A stretch of 64,000 bases of DNA from Alteromonas pelagimontana (GTDB lineage Bacteria > Pseudomonadota > Gammaproteobacteria > Enterobacterales > Alteromonadaceae): NCBI RefSeq assembly GCF_002499975.2, contig NZ_CP052766.1, positions 806,001 to 870,000 of the forward strand, read 5' to 3'. Made by a program: the position numbers and the translations under genes. The notes beneath the pieces are model-generated. The model was not told the DNA's origin, ran no database searches, and saw nothing but the letters and a program-made list of their open reading frames with translations. This document shows positions 43,189-53,413 of the stretch, in pieces. Numbering within the stretch: position 1 is the stretch's first letter; each line of letters begins with the position of its first letter.

Positions 43189-43899
43189 TTAATCGACCAA
43201 GGTGTATTGGATTGTTGATACCACTCGCACTTTCTTAATATGCGGATGGTGATTATCGCGGGCAGAAATGGAAAACTGCCCCTGATTAGCCTGTTTAATT
43301 TTTCCAAGCCGACTCTCAGAATCCTTTGCAAACTTCTGAGCTACTTCACGTGCATTAAGCGTCGCCTCTTCTATCATCTGCGGTTTCACCTCATTTAAGC
43401 GACTAAAGACATATTCGGTCTGGGCATTGTACTGTTGCACCGACAACACCACGCCTTCTTTTAACAGCGCAGAAATGCTGTTCATCACTGTCCGGACCTT
43501 CTCTACGTTCTCAGAAAACACTGTCACCGTCTGAATTGCGCTATACCGGAACTCGGCGTTGTTGTTGCCGCCATACTGCTGTGCAAGCTTGTCGGTAATT
43601 TCCGGCTTGCCGATAGAAACTTCACCTTCAGCAATACCCGCATCCAGCAAAAATTGCTTTACCGTATTTGAGTGGCTTTCGATAGTGGTGTATAGCGCTC
43701 CGAGATCATTGCTTGCTTCAGTAAACTGAATAGGCCAAATAACGTGATCAGCAGGATACTCTCGTTCAGACAAACCTTTTACGGTCACCACCCTGTCCCA
43801 GGTTTTAAATTCTACCAACGCATTTGCCAGTTGGGCGCCGAGTATTGCCATAGCTACCACTAAACATACGCCAACAATGACAGAAGATACGCGCGACAT
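43189..43899 (-). CDS. SIMPL-domain (DUF541) secreted protein
   Basis: 236 residues. N-terminal signal anchor (VSSVIVGVCLVVAMAILGAQLANA), then the SIMPL pattern VVTVKGLSEREYPADHVIWPIQF and repeated NVEKVRTVMNSISALLKEGV. E. coli YggE/YuaB-like stress proteins are relatives. Predicted periplasmic. Not in an operon with the following RND genes. Confidence 0.87.
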   Translation of the reverse strand: MSRVSSVIVGVCLVVAMAILGAQLANALVEFKTWDRVVTVKGLSEREYPADHVIWPIQFTEASNDLGALYTTIESHSNTVKQFLLDAGIAEGEVSIGKPEITDKLAQQYGGNNNAEFRYSAIQTVTVFSENVEKVRTVMNSISALLKEGVVLSVQQYNAQTEYVFSRLNEVKPQMIEEATLNAREVAQKFAKDSESRLGKIKQANQGQFSISARDNHHPHIKKVRVVSTIQYTLVD

Positions 43900-44046
43900 A
43901 GTTACTTCCTAAATAGGGTTTAGCCTTAGCATAGCGATAAATTAAAACTGTGCCAGGCCAAAATTATGCTCAATTGTGGCAATTTTGGGCTGTTGTACCT
44001 CAGCAAGTTATATTCGTTTAATGCTCGCTTTAAACTGAAATAAAAA

Positions 44047-44068
44047 AAGCCGCTCTGGTGAGCGGCTG
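44047..44068 (-). terminator. Terminator of the RND efflux operon
   Basis: AGCCGCTC/GAGCGGCT, 8-bp stem with a 4-base loop, followed on the minus strand by seven T. Seventeen bases past the permease stop. Confidence 0.85.
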
Positions 44069-44083
44069 TAAATGCCCCATTTT

Positions 44084-47000
44084 TTAGCTGGAGTGAGGCA
44101 ACACCTGGGTAGATTGTATAACCCGCACTTGCTTGCGGTTTTGCAGTAAATAGTAAAATACCGGTGTTAGTATCAGCCCAAAGAATGTAACGCCTATCAT
44201 GCCGGAAAACACTGCAACACCCATTGCCTGGCGCATTTCTGCGCCTGCGCCGGTAGAGAGCACCATTGGTAGCACGCCCATAATGAATGCGATAGATGTC
44301 ATTAATATTGGCCGTAAACGCAACCGCGAGGCTTCTTTAATAGCATCAAGTGTCGACATTCCCTGCTCTTCCAGCTCTTTGGCAAATTCCACAATCAAAA
44401 TGGCGTTTTTAGTCGCTAAGCCGAACAACACAATTAATCCAATTTGGGTAAAGATATTGTTGTCACCGCCATACAGCGCTACGCCAATCAGCGCGCTTAA
44501 CAACGTCATCGGCACTATCAGAATAATAGCCAACGGCAAACTCAAGCTTTCGTATTGTGCTGCCAGCACCAGAAACACCAGCAACACCACCAGTGGAAAT
44601 ACGAACAATGAAGCATCGCCGGCAAGGATCTGCTGATAGGTAAGTTCGGTCCATTCATACGTCATTCCAATTGGCAGCGTTTGCTCAAGAATTTTTTCCA
44701 TTGCCGCTTTACCCTGATCGGAACTGAATCCAGGCATTGGCGCACCATTTATTTCCGCTGTTACATAGCCGTTATAATGCATCACGCGATCGGGTCCGGC
44801 AGTATGCGAGATATCGAGAAACGATCCTAAAGGAACCATATCGCTCTGGTTATTGCGCACTTTAAACTGACGAATTTGCTCAATGTCCTGCCGGTAAGGC
44901 GCATCTGCCTGTACGTTTACCTGATAAGTACGACCAAACAGATTGAAGTCATTCACATAGACCGAACCTAAGTACGCCTGCAAGGTGTTGAACAAGGTAT
45001 CAATATTTACTCCCTGGCTCAGCGCTTTAGTACGATCCACCTCAACATCCAGTTGCGGTACATTGACTGTGAAACTACTGAAAGTATCGGTAAGCACTGG
45101 ATCAGCCCAGGCCTTTTGGATAATTTCCTGAGTCACTTCATTGAGCTTGTTAAAACCGAGGTTTGCTTTGTTTTGCAACTGCAAACGAAAGCCACCAATG
45201 GTTCCTAATCCCATCACCGGCGGTGGCGGAAAGATTGCCACATACGCGCCTTTAACCGCGCCAAACTGCTGGTTCAACTGCCCGGCGATGGCTCCTGCCG
45301 ACAACTCTGGCGTGGTACGTTCGGCGAAGGGTTTCAAAGAGGTAAAAACCACTGCCGAACTTGGACTATTGGTAAAGCCGTTAATGTTTAAACCAGGAAA
45401 AGCAATGGCATCTGATACCCCTGGATGCGCCATGGCAATTTCGGACATTTGCCGAACCACGTCTTCGGTACGATCAAGGGACGCCGCATCAGGCAGTTGT
45501 GCGAATGCCACCAGATACATTTTGTCCTGACCAGGCACGTAGCCCGTGGGCGTTGAGGTGAATTGTTGATACGTCAATGCTAGCAGCCCGGCGTACAGCA
45601 GCATTACAATACCGCCTTTACGCACCAATTTGCCCACACCTTTTGTGTAACCGTGGGCCCCGCGATCAAATAAACGGTTAAACGGCTGGAAAATAAAGCG
45701 GCCAAAAACCTTGTCCATTCCTTTAGTTAACCAGTCTTTAGGCGAGTTATGCGGTTTAAGAAGCAGCGCCGAAAGCGCCGGGCTTAATGTCAGTGAGTTA
45801 ATGGCGGAAATTACTGTGGAGATAGTAATCGTCAGCGCGAACTGCTTATAAAATTGACCGGTTAGCCCGGACATAAACGCAGTGGGAATGAACACTGCAG
45901 CCAGCACCATGGTGGTGGCAATAATTGGCCCGGTGACTTCTTTCATCGCCTGGGTCGTTGCTTCAATAGGACTTCGACCTTCGGCAATATTCCGCTCGAC
46001 GTTTTCCACCACGACAATGGCATCATCGACGACTATGCCGATGGCGAGCACTAAACCAAATAACGATAGTGCGTTTAATGAAAATCCTAAAAGATGCATA
46101 AACGCAAAAGTGCCGACCAGTGAAATAGGCACTGCCACCAAGGGAATAATGGAAGCGCGCCAGGTTTGCAGAAACAGTACTACCACCAGCACAACAAGTA
46201 ACACCGCTTCAAGTAATGTGTTGACTACCGCTTTAATAGAGCCGCGGACAAACACGGTAGGATCGTAGACAATCTGGTACTCCAGCCCTTGAGGAAAGCC
46301 TTGCGCTAAACGAGCCATGGTGGCGCGAACATCGTCAGATATTTGTATAGCGTTAGAACCCGGTGCCTGAAAGATAGGCAGCGCAGCCGCTGGTTGATTG
46401 TTCAGCAACGAGCGCAACGTATAATAATCGGCGCCTAACTCCACTCGGGCAATGTTTTTTAGCCGCGTAACTTCGCCGTTGCTGCCGGTTTTAACAATGA
46501 TCTCGCCAAATTCATTCTCATCAATAAGTCGGCCATGGACATTGATGAGCAACTGAAATTCGCTTTTTCCCGTAGGTTGCGCGCCCAGGCTGCCCGCTGC
46601 TGCTTGCTGATTCTGACTTTGAATTGCAGCAATAACATCATCTGGATTAAGCTCCAGCGCGCTGATTTTAGCCGGGTCCAGCCACACTCGCATACTGTAT
46701 TCTCCGGCACCGAACAAACGAACCTGCCCGACTCCCTGAATCCTGGCCAGCTCATCTTTTACGTTTTGTTCAGCATAATTGGAAAGGTACAACATGTTAT
46801 AGCGGCTGTCAGGTGAGGTAAGATGCACCACCATGGTCAGGTTTGGGGAAGACTTTTCCGTCACAACCCCCAGACGCTGAACTTCCTGCGGTAGCCTGGG
46901 GAGCGCACGATTCACCCGATTCTGCACCAAGGTTGTGGCATCATCAGGATTGGTACCAATGGCAAAGGTAATGGTAAGTGTCATACGGCCATCAGAGGTC

Positions 47001-47251
47001 GCCTGCGAAGACATGTACAACATGTTTTGGACACCGTTTATTTCCTGTTCAAGCGGACTGGCCACCGTTTCAGCAATAATTTTAGGATTCGCGCCAGGGT
47101 AATTCGCCGTTACTACTACCGTAGGTGGCACCACTTCAGGATATTCTGTAATGGGCAATTGCCATACAGCAATCGCGCCGCCGATAAATATCAGCAGTGA
47201 AAGCACGCCCGCAAAAATCGGGCGGTGAATAAAAAATTGAGAGAGTCGCAT
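44084..47251 (-). CDS. RND-family (HAE1) multidrug efflux permease
   Basis: 1055 residues, twelve membrane helices in the 1+11 pattern with two large periplasmic loops. Proton-relay Asp pair in VLAIGIVVDDAIVVVENVERN (Asp407/408-like) and Lys in LATKNAILIVEFAKE (Lys940-like). First helix MRLSQFFIHRPIFAGVLSLLIFI and the porter segment ITEYPEVVPPTVVVTANYPGANP fit AcrB/MexF. Transcribed with the upstream membrane-fusion gene, overlapping by one base. No TolC-like gene in the window, so it probably uses TolC from elsewhere. Substrates unknown. Confidence 0.95.
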   Translation of the reverse strand: MRLSQFFIHRPIFAGVLSLLIFIGGAIAVWQLPITEYPEVVPPTVVVTANYPGANPKIIAETVASPLEQEINGVQNMLYMSSQATSDGRMTLTITFAIGTNPDDATTLVQNRVNRALPRLPQEVQRLGVVTEKSSPNLTMVVHLTSPDSRYNMLYLSNYAEQNVKDELARIQGVGQVRLFGAGEYSMRVWLDPAKISALELNPDDVIAAIQSQNQQAAAGSLGAQPTGKSEFQLLINVHGRLIDENEFGEIIVKTGSNGEVTRLKNIARVELGADYYTLRSLLNNQPAAALPIFQAPGSNAIQISDDVRATMARLAQGFPQGLEYQIVYDPTVFVRGSIKAVVNTLLEAVLLVVLVVVLFLQTWRASIIPLVAVPISLVGTFAFMHLLGFSLNALSLFGLVLAIGIVVDDAIVVVENVERNIAEGRSPIEATTQAMKEVTGPIIATTMVLAAVFIPTAFMSGLTGQFYKQFALTITISTVISAINSLTLSPALSALLLKPHNSPKDWLTKGMDKVFGRFIFQPFNRLFDRGAHGYTKGVGKLVRKGGIVMLLYAGLLALTYQQFTSTPTGYVPGQDKMYLVAFAQLPDAASLDRTEDVVRQMSEIAMAHPGVSDAIAFPGLNINGFTNSPSSAVVFTSLKPFAERTTPELSAGAIAGQLNQQFGAVKGAYVAIFPPPPVMGLGTIGGFRLQLQNKANLGFNKLNEVTQEIIQKAWADPVLTDTFSSFTVNVPQLDVEVDRTKALSQGVNIDTLFNTLQAYLGSVYVNDFNLFGRTYQVNVQADAPYRQDIEQIRQFKVRNNQSDMVPLGSFLDISHTAGPDRVMHYNGYVTAEINGAPMPGFSSDQGKAAMEKILEQTLPIGMTYEWTELTYQQILAGDASLFVFPLVVLLVFLVLAAQYESLSLPLAIILIVPMTLLSALIGVALYGGDNNIFTQIGLIVLFGLATKNAILIVEFAKELEEQGMSTLDAIKEASRLRLRPILMTSIAFIMGVLPMVLSTGAGAEMRQAMGVAVFSGMIGVTFFGLILTPVFYYLLQNRKQVRVIQSTQVLPHSS

Positions 47252-48480
47252 TATTTCGATCCTGTGGAAGGCACAATTGTGCTGGCTGTCAATTCAGCAA
47301 TGTCATCAAGATGACGTTGCCATGCCTGTAGTTCGGCCAGCGATTGCTCGTCTGCCATTTCTATCGCGTTGGGCGCGACGACAGCTCCCGGCCGAACCCG
47401 CTGCAGCCCGTTCACCACTATAGTTTCACCTGGCTCCAGCCCACTTTTGATGAAGCGCATGCTGCCTGCTTTATCACCGAGCTCCACTGCACGATACGCG
47501 ACACTGTTATCCTGATTCACAATCAGAACAAATTTGTTGTTCAAGTCTGTGCCAATCGCTTTTTCGTCGATTAAGATGCGTTCGCGGGTATCACCACCGG
47601 CAAGCTTAAGATGAGCAAACAAACCAGGAACCAAGGCTCCGCTTTTGTTCGGAAAGACAGCTCGAACACGCATAGTACCTGTGCTGCCATTAATCTGGTT
47701 GTCCACGAAATCAAGCTGCCCCCAATGTGTATAATCCTGTTCGTTGACCAGGCGCATTGCGACTGGAAGCTGGCTCATATGAGCAACCTTACCCTTCGCT
47801 TCGCTGATGTAGTTTAAGTAGGTTTGTTCATCGATATCAAAATACGCGTACAATTTTTCCGTTGAGACTATACTGGTGAGGACGGTTTGACCGGCGGTAA
47901 CATAATTGCCTGCAGTAATGTTTGCGCGGGAGACGCGACCCGCTATGGGGGCTTCTACTCTGGCGAAGCCACGATTCAAACGCGCCGTATCTAATGCGGC
48001 CTGTATTTCAGCCACATTTGCATGTGCCTGATCCACAGCGGATTCGCGGTTATCTACTAACTCTTTAGAAACAGAATCGGTTTTTTTTAGTGTTATGGCG
48101 CGGCTAAAATCCTGTTGTGCCAGCTTTAAGCGGCTTTTTGCCTCTTGAATTTGAGCAGACAGGCGGTTTACCTCGGCCTTGAAGGCGCGATTATCAATTA
48201 AAAAGAGGGTTGCGCCTTGCTCAACCCACTCGCCTTCTTCAAAAGCGACAAAGTCGATGTAGCCGGAAACGCGTGGGCGAAGCGCCACGGTTTGGGGCGC
48301 TTCGAGACGGCCGGTGAAGTTATCCCATTCGGCGACATTGTGGCTTACAACAGGTGCCACATCGACGGGAATAGCTGGTGTGGCGTTAGCTTGATTTTCG
48401 GGACTGCTTTGTACGTCGCTGCAGGCGATCAACAGCATAGTGACCCAAATAATGATAGAAATTTTGTATACGAAAGTCAT
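47251..48480 (-). CDS. RND efflux periplasmic adaptor (membrane-fusion lipoprotein)
   Basis: 409 residues. Lipobox LLIACSDVQSS at the end of a 20-residue leader. MFP domains: barrel-sandwich EAPQTVALRPRVSGYIDFVAFEEGEWVEQGATLFLID, helical hairpin (LSAQIQEAKSRLKLAQQDFSRAITLK), and RVEAPIAGRVSRANITAGNYV. Operon with the permease at 44084-47251. Its promoter lies in the 134-base gap shared with the divergent LysR gene. Confidence 0.94.
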   Translation of the reverse strand: MTFVYKISIIIWVTMLLIACSDVQSSPENQANATPAIPVDVAPVVSHNVAEWDNFTGRLEAPQTVALRPRVSGYIDFVAFEEGEWVEQGATLFLIDNRAFKAEVNRLSAQIQEAKSRLKLAQQDFSRAITLKKTDSVSKELVDNRESAVDQAHANVAEIQAALDTARLNRGFARVEAPIAGRVSRANITAGNYVTAGQTVLTSIVSTEKLYAYFDIDEQTYLNYISEAKGKVAHMSQLPVAMRLVNEQDYTHWGQLDFVDNQINGSTGTMRVRAVFPNKSGALVPGLFAHLKLAGGDTRERILIDEKAIGTDLNNKFVLIVNQDNSVAYRAVELGDKAGSMRFIKSGLEPGETIVVNGLQRVRPGAVVAPNAIEMADEQSLAELQAWQRHLDDIAELTASTIVPSTGSK

Positions 48481-48614
48481 GATGTTCTGTGTGTCGGTGT
48501 GGAATGATGAGTAGTATGAGACACGACGATCAATAAAAATAATTATATATTTATATACAATACATCACCTAATGTAATATATTGAGCAAGTAAAAATGAC
48601 GCGGAGAAGGCACT

Positions 48615-49664
48615 ATGCGAACGCAAGATCTTAATTTACTGATGATATTTGACGCCATTATGACAGAGGGCGCGATAACGCGTGCGGCCGATCGTCTGGC
48701 GATGACTCAGCCTGCGGTTTCCAACGCCTTGTCACGGATGCGTTCGGCGTGGGGAGATGAACTCTTTGTTAAAGATGGGCGAGGTATTCAACCCACTTCT
48801 TTTGCGAAAAACATGTGGAGCCAGATTCAGGCGCCACTAAGCCAGCTGGAAGATGCTGTCAATCCGACACAGTTCACTCCAGCGACTGCGAAACGTACCT
48901 TCCGCATTGCCGCGACCGACACCTTTGTGGATATGGTGTGGGGGCCGCTGCGCCAGATAATCGAAAGCGAAGCGCCGGGTATTAATATTTATGCTGTACC
49001 CAATCCGTCGTTAGAAAGCGATAAAATTCTTAAAGATGCCGAAGCCGAACTGGCAATTTCGAAATATTTTCACCCAGAGCATGTTATTCGTTCCGAACAC
49101 ATTTTAGATCCGCGGTATGTAGTGGTTATGCGCCCCGATCATCCATTGGCAAAACGCCGTTTAGCGCTTCAGGAGTTTGTTGAAGCCGAACATTTGCTGG
49201 TTTCCGTTACCGGCGATGTCACCGGACCTACAGATCAAGCATTAATGAACATCGGCATGACAAGACGGGTTGCCATGTCAGTTAATAACTTTTACAACGT
49301 GCCGTCGTTGCTCAAAAATAGCAATCTTATATGTGTAGCGCCTTCAATAGTTCTTGAAAAGGAGATATTTTCAGGTGATCTCGCGGTGTTTGAAACCCCT
49401 GTTGAAATTGCACCGACTCCTATCTCTCTGCTGTGGCACAAACGTCAGGAACACGATTTAGGTTTGCAGTGGCTGCGCAGGCACGTTGTCAGAATTGTCC
49501 ATCAGCGGGTGGCCGAGCATGAAGCCATGGTAGCTCAGTGCTGCCGCAAAGGTTACTGTGCAGAAACGGTTAAACATTTCAAAGAGCAACACCAACTTGA
49601 TTGTATGGAAACCAGAAAAAGCAATATGAAGGTGGTACCGGTTTCTATGTCAGTCGCTAAATAG
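48615..49664 (+). CDS. LysR-type regulator divergent from the RND efflux operon
   Basis: 349 residues. HTH at ~5-65 (LNLLMIFDAIMTEGAITRAADRLAMTQPAVSNALSRMRSAWGDELF), then an effector-binding domain; slightly longer than usual (extra C-terminal ~40 residues). Position as a divergent partner suggests control of the efflux genes, like MexT with mexEF. Start ATG preceded by GGAGAAGG. The gap contains an AT-rich stretch (TATATATTTATATAC) where the promoters probably overlap. Confidence 0.92.
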   Translation: MRTQDLNLLMIFDAIMTEGAITRAADRLAMTQPAVSNALSRMRSAWGDELFVKDGRGIQPTSFAKNMWSQIQAPLSQLEDAVNPTQFTPATAKRTFRIAATDTFVDMVWGPLRQIIESEAPGINIYAVPNPSLESDKILKDAEAELAISKYFHPEHVIRSEHILDPRYVVVMRPDHPLAKRRLALQEFVEAEHLLVSVTGDVTGPTDQALMNIGMTRRVAMSVNNFYNVPSLLKNSNLICVAPSIVLEKEIFSGDLAVFETPVEIAPTPISLLWHKRQEHDLGLQWLRRHVVRIVHQRVAEHEAMVAQCCRKGYCAETVKHFKEQHQLDCMETRKSNMKVVPVSMSVAK

Positions 49665-49748
49665 CATAATGTGCAATGATGTATATAAGAAGCTCTGAAA
49701 AATTCAGGTATTTGGCAAGAGTAAGTTTACGATAAATCCTCACTGAAA

Positions 49749-49778
49749 CAAAAAACGCTGCAATTGCAGCGTTTTTTA
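49749..49778. terminator. Bidirectional terminator between LysR and lpdA
   Basis: Self-complementary ACGCTGCAATTGCAGCGT (49755-49772) flanked by A5 and T6. It can serve both convergent genes. Confidence 0.88.
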
Positions 49779-49793
49779 TTTACAGAAGATAGG

Positions 49794-51212
49794 TTACTTT
49801 TTCTTCGCTTTCGGATTCGGAAGGTCGGTTATACTGCCTTCGAAAATTTCAGCCGCCAAGCCGATTGACTCGTTCAATGTTGGGTGAGCGTGAATAGTCA
49901 GTGCGACATCTTCAGCGTCAGCTCCCATTTCGATAGCCAGACCAATTTCACCCAGCATTTCGCCAGCGTTGGTGCCTACCATTGCACCACCTAAAACACG
50001 GCCGGTGTCTTTCTCGAAGATCATTTTGGTCATGCCGTCAGTGGCATCAGACGCAATTGCGCGCCCAGAAGCCGCCCAAGGGAAAGTCGCAGTTTCATAA
50101 TTAACGCCTTTCTCTTTCGCTTCTTTTTCAGTTAGCCCCACCCAGGCGACTTCTGGCTCGGTATAACACACTGAAGGAATACAACGTGGATCAAAGTAAT
50201 GTTTTTGCCCGGCAATCACTTCTGCAGCCACATGACCTTCATGTACCGCTTTGTGTGCAAGCATGGGCTGGCCGACCAAATCGCCAATCGCAAAAATATG
50301 ATCAACATTGGTCTTCATTTGTTTATCAACATTGATGAAGCCACGCTCATCAACGTTGACGCCCGCTTTGTCAGCATCCAATACTTTACCATTCGGACGA
50401 CGACCCACCGCGACTAGCACTTTGTCATAGCGTACGGGCTCTGAAGGCGCTTGTTTGCCTTCAAATGTAACGTATAAACCATCATCTTTTGCATCAACCG
50501 CAGTCACTTTGGTTTCCAGCATGATGTTGAATTTATCTTTATACGTTTTGGTAAAGACTTTCATGATGTCTTTATCAGCAGCTGGAATAAGCTGATCCAG
50601 GAATTCCACCACATCGATTTTCGCGCCCAGGGCTTCGTATACGGTGCCCATTTCAAGGCCAATGATTCCGCCACCCAGTACCAGCATTTTTTCTGGGATA
50701 TCTTTCATTTCCAGCGCGCCGGTAGAATCGATAACACGATCATCTTCAGGAATGAAAGGCAGAGATACAGGCTCTGAACCCGCGGCAATGATCGCTTTTT
50801 CAAAAGTGATGGTGGTTTTCCCCTCTTTACCATCGACTTCCAGAGTATTAGCGCCGGTAAACTTACCATAGCCCTGAACATGGTTGACTTTGCGCATTTT
50901 GGACATACCAGCCAAACCTTTAGTTAACTGGCCCACTACGCTATCTTTGTACTCACGAATCTTATCTATATCAAATGAGGGTTCACCAAAAGTGACACCG
51001 TGTTTGGACAGATGACTGGCTTCTTTGATCACTTTGGCTACGTGAAGAAGGGCTTTTGAAGGAATACATCCCACATTCAAACAAACCCCACCCAGTGTAT
51101 CCCTGGCATCCACAATTACGGTTTCGACCCCTAAATCGGCTGCGCGGAAAGCCGCAGAGTAGCCGCCGGGACCAGCGCCCAATACTACTAACTGAGTTTT
51201 TATTTCGCTCAT
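49794..51212 (-). CDS. lpdA: Dihydrolipoamide dehydrogenase (E3)
   Basis: 472 residues from the ATG at 51212 (MSEIKTQLVVLGAGPGGYSAAF; GAGG upstream). FAD motif VVLGAGPGGYSAAFRAADLG, redox disulfide GGVCLNVGCIPSKALLH, NAD motif VLGGGIIGLEMGTVYEALG and C-terminal catalytic His in IHAHPTLNESIGLAAE. Shared by pyruvate and 2-oxoglutarate dehydrogenases. Last of the aceE-aceF-lpdA series on the minus strand. Confidence 0.97.
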   Translation of the reverse strand: MSEIKTQLVVLGAGPGGYSAAFRAADLGVETVIVDARDTLGGVCLNVGCIPSKALLHVAKVIKEASHLSKHGVTFGEPSFDIDKIREYKDSVVGQLTKGLAGMSKMRKVNHVQGYGKFTGANTLEVDGKEGKTTITFEKAIIAAGSEPVSLPFIPEDDRVIDSTGALEMKDIPEKMLVLGGGIIGLEMGTVYEALGAKIDVVEFLDQLIPAADKDIMKVFTKTYKDKFNIMLETKVTAVDAKDDGLYVTFEGKQAPSEPVRYDKVLVAVGRRPNGKVLDADKAGVNVDERGFINVDKQMKTNVDHIFAIGDLVGQPMLAHKAVHEGHVAAEVIAGQKHYFDPRCIPSVCYTEPEVAWVGLTEKEAKEKGVNYETATFPWAASGRAIASDATDGMTKMIFEKDTGRVLGGAMVGTNAGEMLGEIGLAIEMGADAEDVALTIHAHPTLNESIGLAAEIFEGSITDLPNPKAKKK

Positions 51213-51324
51213 CGTGACCTCAAATCTGTCCAAATTTTTGAAAATTATGCGTTATACGCTTGAATTTTAACCAGGGGCCGTTTGCCCTGTAAAGCCATGT
51301 TGGCTAAATACTTTTTCTAACTGT

Positions 51325-51351
51325 AAAGGGGAGGCTTCCGCTCTCCCCTTC
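51325..51351 (-). terminator. Hairpin between aceF and lpdA
   Basis: AAGGGGAG/CTCTCCCCTT stem with a 7-base loop, directly after the aceF stop. No strong T-run, so it may be an attenuating or stabilising hairpin within the operon. Confidence 0.6.
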
Positions 51352-51362
51352 AAAATTACCGA

Positions 51363-53393
51363 CTACAGTAAGATATTTCTCAGGTCTTCAAGTACATCTT
51401 TAAGATGTACAGCAAACCTTGCTGCGACCGCGCCGTCAATAACCCGATGGTCGTAAGACAATGACAACGGCAACATCAATCGTGGTTCGAATTCTTTGCC
51501 GTTCCACTTCGGTTTAATATCGCTCTTCGATACACCTAAGATGGCGACATCTGGCGCATTTACAATAGGCGTAAATGCAGTACCGCCAATTCCGCCGAGA
51601 CTGGAAATAGTAAAACAGCTGCCTTGCATATCTGCTGCTTTCAATTTGCCATCACGGGCTTTGACGCTGATGTCCATAAGCTCTTTAGAAAGCTCATGAA
51701 TACCTTTCTGATCCACATCACGTACCACCGGCACTACCAAGCCTCCCGGCGTGTCTACCGCGATACCAATATGATAGTACTTTTTCTGAATTAATGATTC
51801 GCCAGAAGCAGAAAGCGAGGTATTGAATATTGGATACGCTTTCAATGCATCGGCAACAGCTTTCATCATAAACACCAGCGGCGTGATTTTCACACCCAGC
51901 TTGCGCTTCTCGGCAACCTGGTTCTGTTGTTTACGGAATGCTTCCATATCAGTAATGTCAGCTTCTTCGAATTGCGTAACGTGGGGAATTGTTACCCAGT
52001 TACGGTGCAGGTTCGGGCCAGAGATCTTCTGAATACGCGTCAGCGGTTTTTCTTCCACTTCACCGAACTTAGAAAAGTCTACTTTTGGCGGCGCTATTAC
52101 CTGCAAACCACCTTCACCACCCGTTGCGCCAGCTGTGGCTTTCGGACGCGAAAGTTCGTGCTTAACGTAAGACTGCACGTCTTCTTTTACAATACGACCT
52201 TTACGCCCAGAACCTGACACTTCAGTAAGATCAACACCGAACTCCCGTGCCAAACGGCGAACCGAAGGCGACGCGTGAGACTTACCGGTTTTTTGTTTCT
52301 CTCCCGCTGAAGGATGATGCGGAACCGGCGGCGACTTAGGTCTGCCTTGCGACTGTGCAGCGCTTAAATCATCATGCTTTTTCGCTTCTTCCTTGGACTC
52401 TTCAGGTTTAGTTGCGGAAGGTTTTGGCGCACTGCCTTTCACCTTAAGCATCAGCACCGAAGAGCCTTTTGACACTTTATCGCCTTGCTTAAGCAGCAAC
52501 TTAGTGATCACGCCCGCTTTTGGCGCAGGCACATCCATGGTGGCTTTATCAGTTTCCAGGGTAATTAAACCGTCTTCCACTTCTACCGTGTCGCCTTCAG
52601 ATACCAGAATGTCGATAACATCCACATCAGAGGCATCACCGATATCCGGAACCTTAACTTCAATTTCCTCTTCTTCACCGCTACTTTCTTCAGCCGCTTG
52701 AGATACTTGCGCAGCATCTTCTTTAATGGCTGGCTTTTCAGCAGGTGTCGAACTGGATCCTGCAGCGCTACCGCTACCTGTGACTTCTAAGGTAAGAACT
52801 AACGACCCTTCGCTGACTTTATCGCCTTCTTTAACTTTCAGGCTGACAACTTTGCCCGCTTTCGGTGAAGGAACATCCATGGTGGCTTTATCAGTTTCCA
52901 GCGTAATTAAGCCATCTTCAGCTTCGACACTGTCGCCTTCTGCAACCAGAATCTCAATAACATCTACATCTGCCGCATCGCCGATATCAGGTACGGTAAC
53001 TTCGATAGTTTCCGTTGTACCTGAATTACCGGAATCTTCAGATGCATTTTTATCTGCTTCTGCCGCTGAACCGGCTTCCTGTTTAGGAGCCGCTTTCTCT
53101 TCGGGTTGAGCCGCAGCCTGCTCTGCTGGTGCGTCTTCAGCTTCATCACTACCGCCAGCGGATGCCAGCTTCGCCAGTAAATCGCCCTGGCTGATTTTGT
53201 CGCCCACTTTAACGCAAAGCTCTTTTACTTTGCCGGCAAATGGAGCGGGTACATCCATACTGGCTTTGTCGCTTTCTACCGTCACCAGTGCATCTTCTGC
53301 TTCGATGTCATCGCCTTCTGCTACGCAAATTTCAATGACCTCAACTTCGTCTTCACCAAGATCTGGTACAAGTACGTCTTTAATATCTGACAT
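51363..53393 (-). CDS. aceF: Dihydrolipoyllysine acetyltransferase (E2) with three lipoyl domains
   Basis: 676 residues. Three lipoyl domains with modified Lys in ESDKASMD, ETDKATMD and ETDKATMD (around residues 41, 158 and 271), separated by Ala/Pro/Glu-rich linkers; then the E1/E3-binding domain (ASPSVRRLAREFGVDLTEV, ~375-410) and the catalytic domain with DHRVIDGAVAARF. Three lipoyl domains are usual in E. coli-like enzymes. Inner core of pyruvate dehydrogenase. Confidence 0.97.
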   Translation of the reverse strand: MSDIKDVLVPDLGEDEVEVIEICVAEGDDIEAEDALVTVESDKASMDVPAPFAGKVKELCVKVGDKISQGDLLAKLASAGGSDEAEDAPAEQAAAQPEEKAAPKQEAGSAAEADKNASEDSGNSGTTETIEVTVPDIGDAADVDVIEILVAEGDSVEAEDGLITLETDKATMDVPSPKAGKVVSLKVKEGDKVSEGSLVLTLEVTGSGSAAGSSSTPAEKPAIKEDAAQVSQAAEESSGEEEEIEVKVPDIGDASDVDVIDILVSEGDTVEVEDGLITLETDKATMDVPAPKAGVITKLLLKQGDKVSKGSSVLMLKVKGSAPKPSATKPEESKEEAKKHDDLSAAQSQGRPKSPPVPHHPSAGEKQKTGKSHASPSVRRLAREFGVDLTEVSGSGRKGRIVKEDVQSYVKHELSRPKATAGATGGEGGLQVIAPPKVDFSKFGEVEEKPLTRIQKISGPNLHRNWVTIPHVTQFEEADITDMEAFRKQQNQVAEKRKLGVKITPLVFMMKAVADALKAYPIFNTSLSASGESLIQKKYYHIGIAVDTPGGLVVPVVRDVDQKGIHELSKELMDISVKARDGKLKAADMQGSCFTISSLGGIGGTAFTPIVNAPDVAILGVSKSDIKPKWNGKEFEPRLMLPLSLSYDHRVIDGAVAARFAVHLKDVLEDLRNILL

Positions 53394-53413
53394 GATACTG
53401 AGTCTCCCTGAAC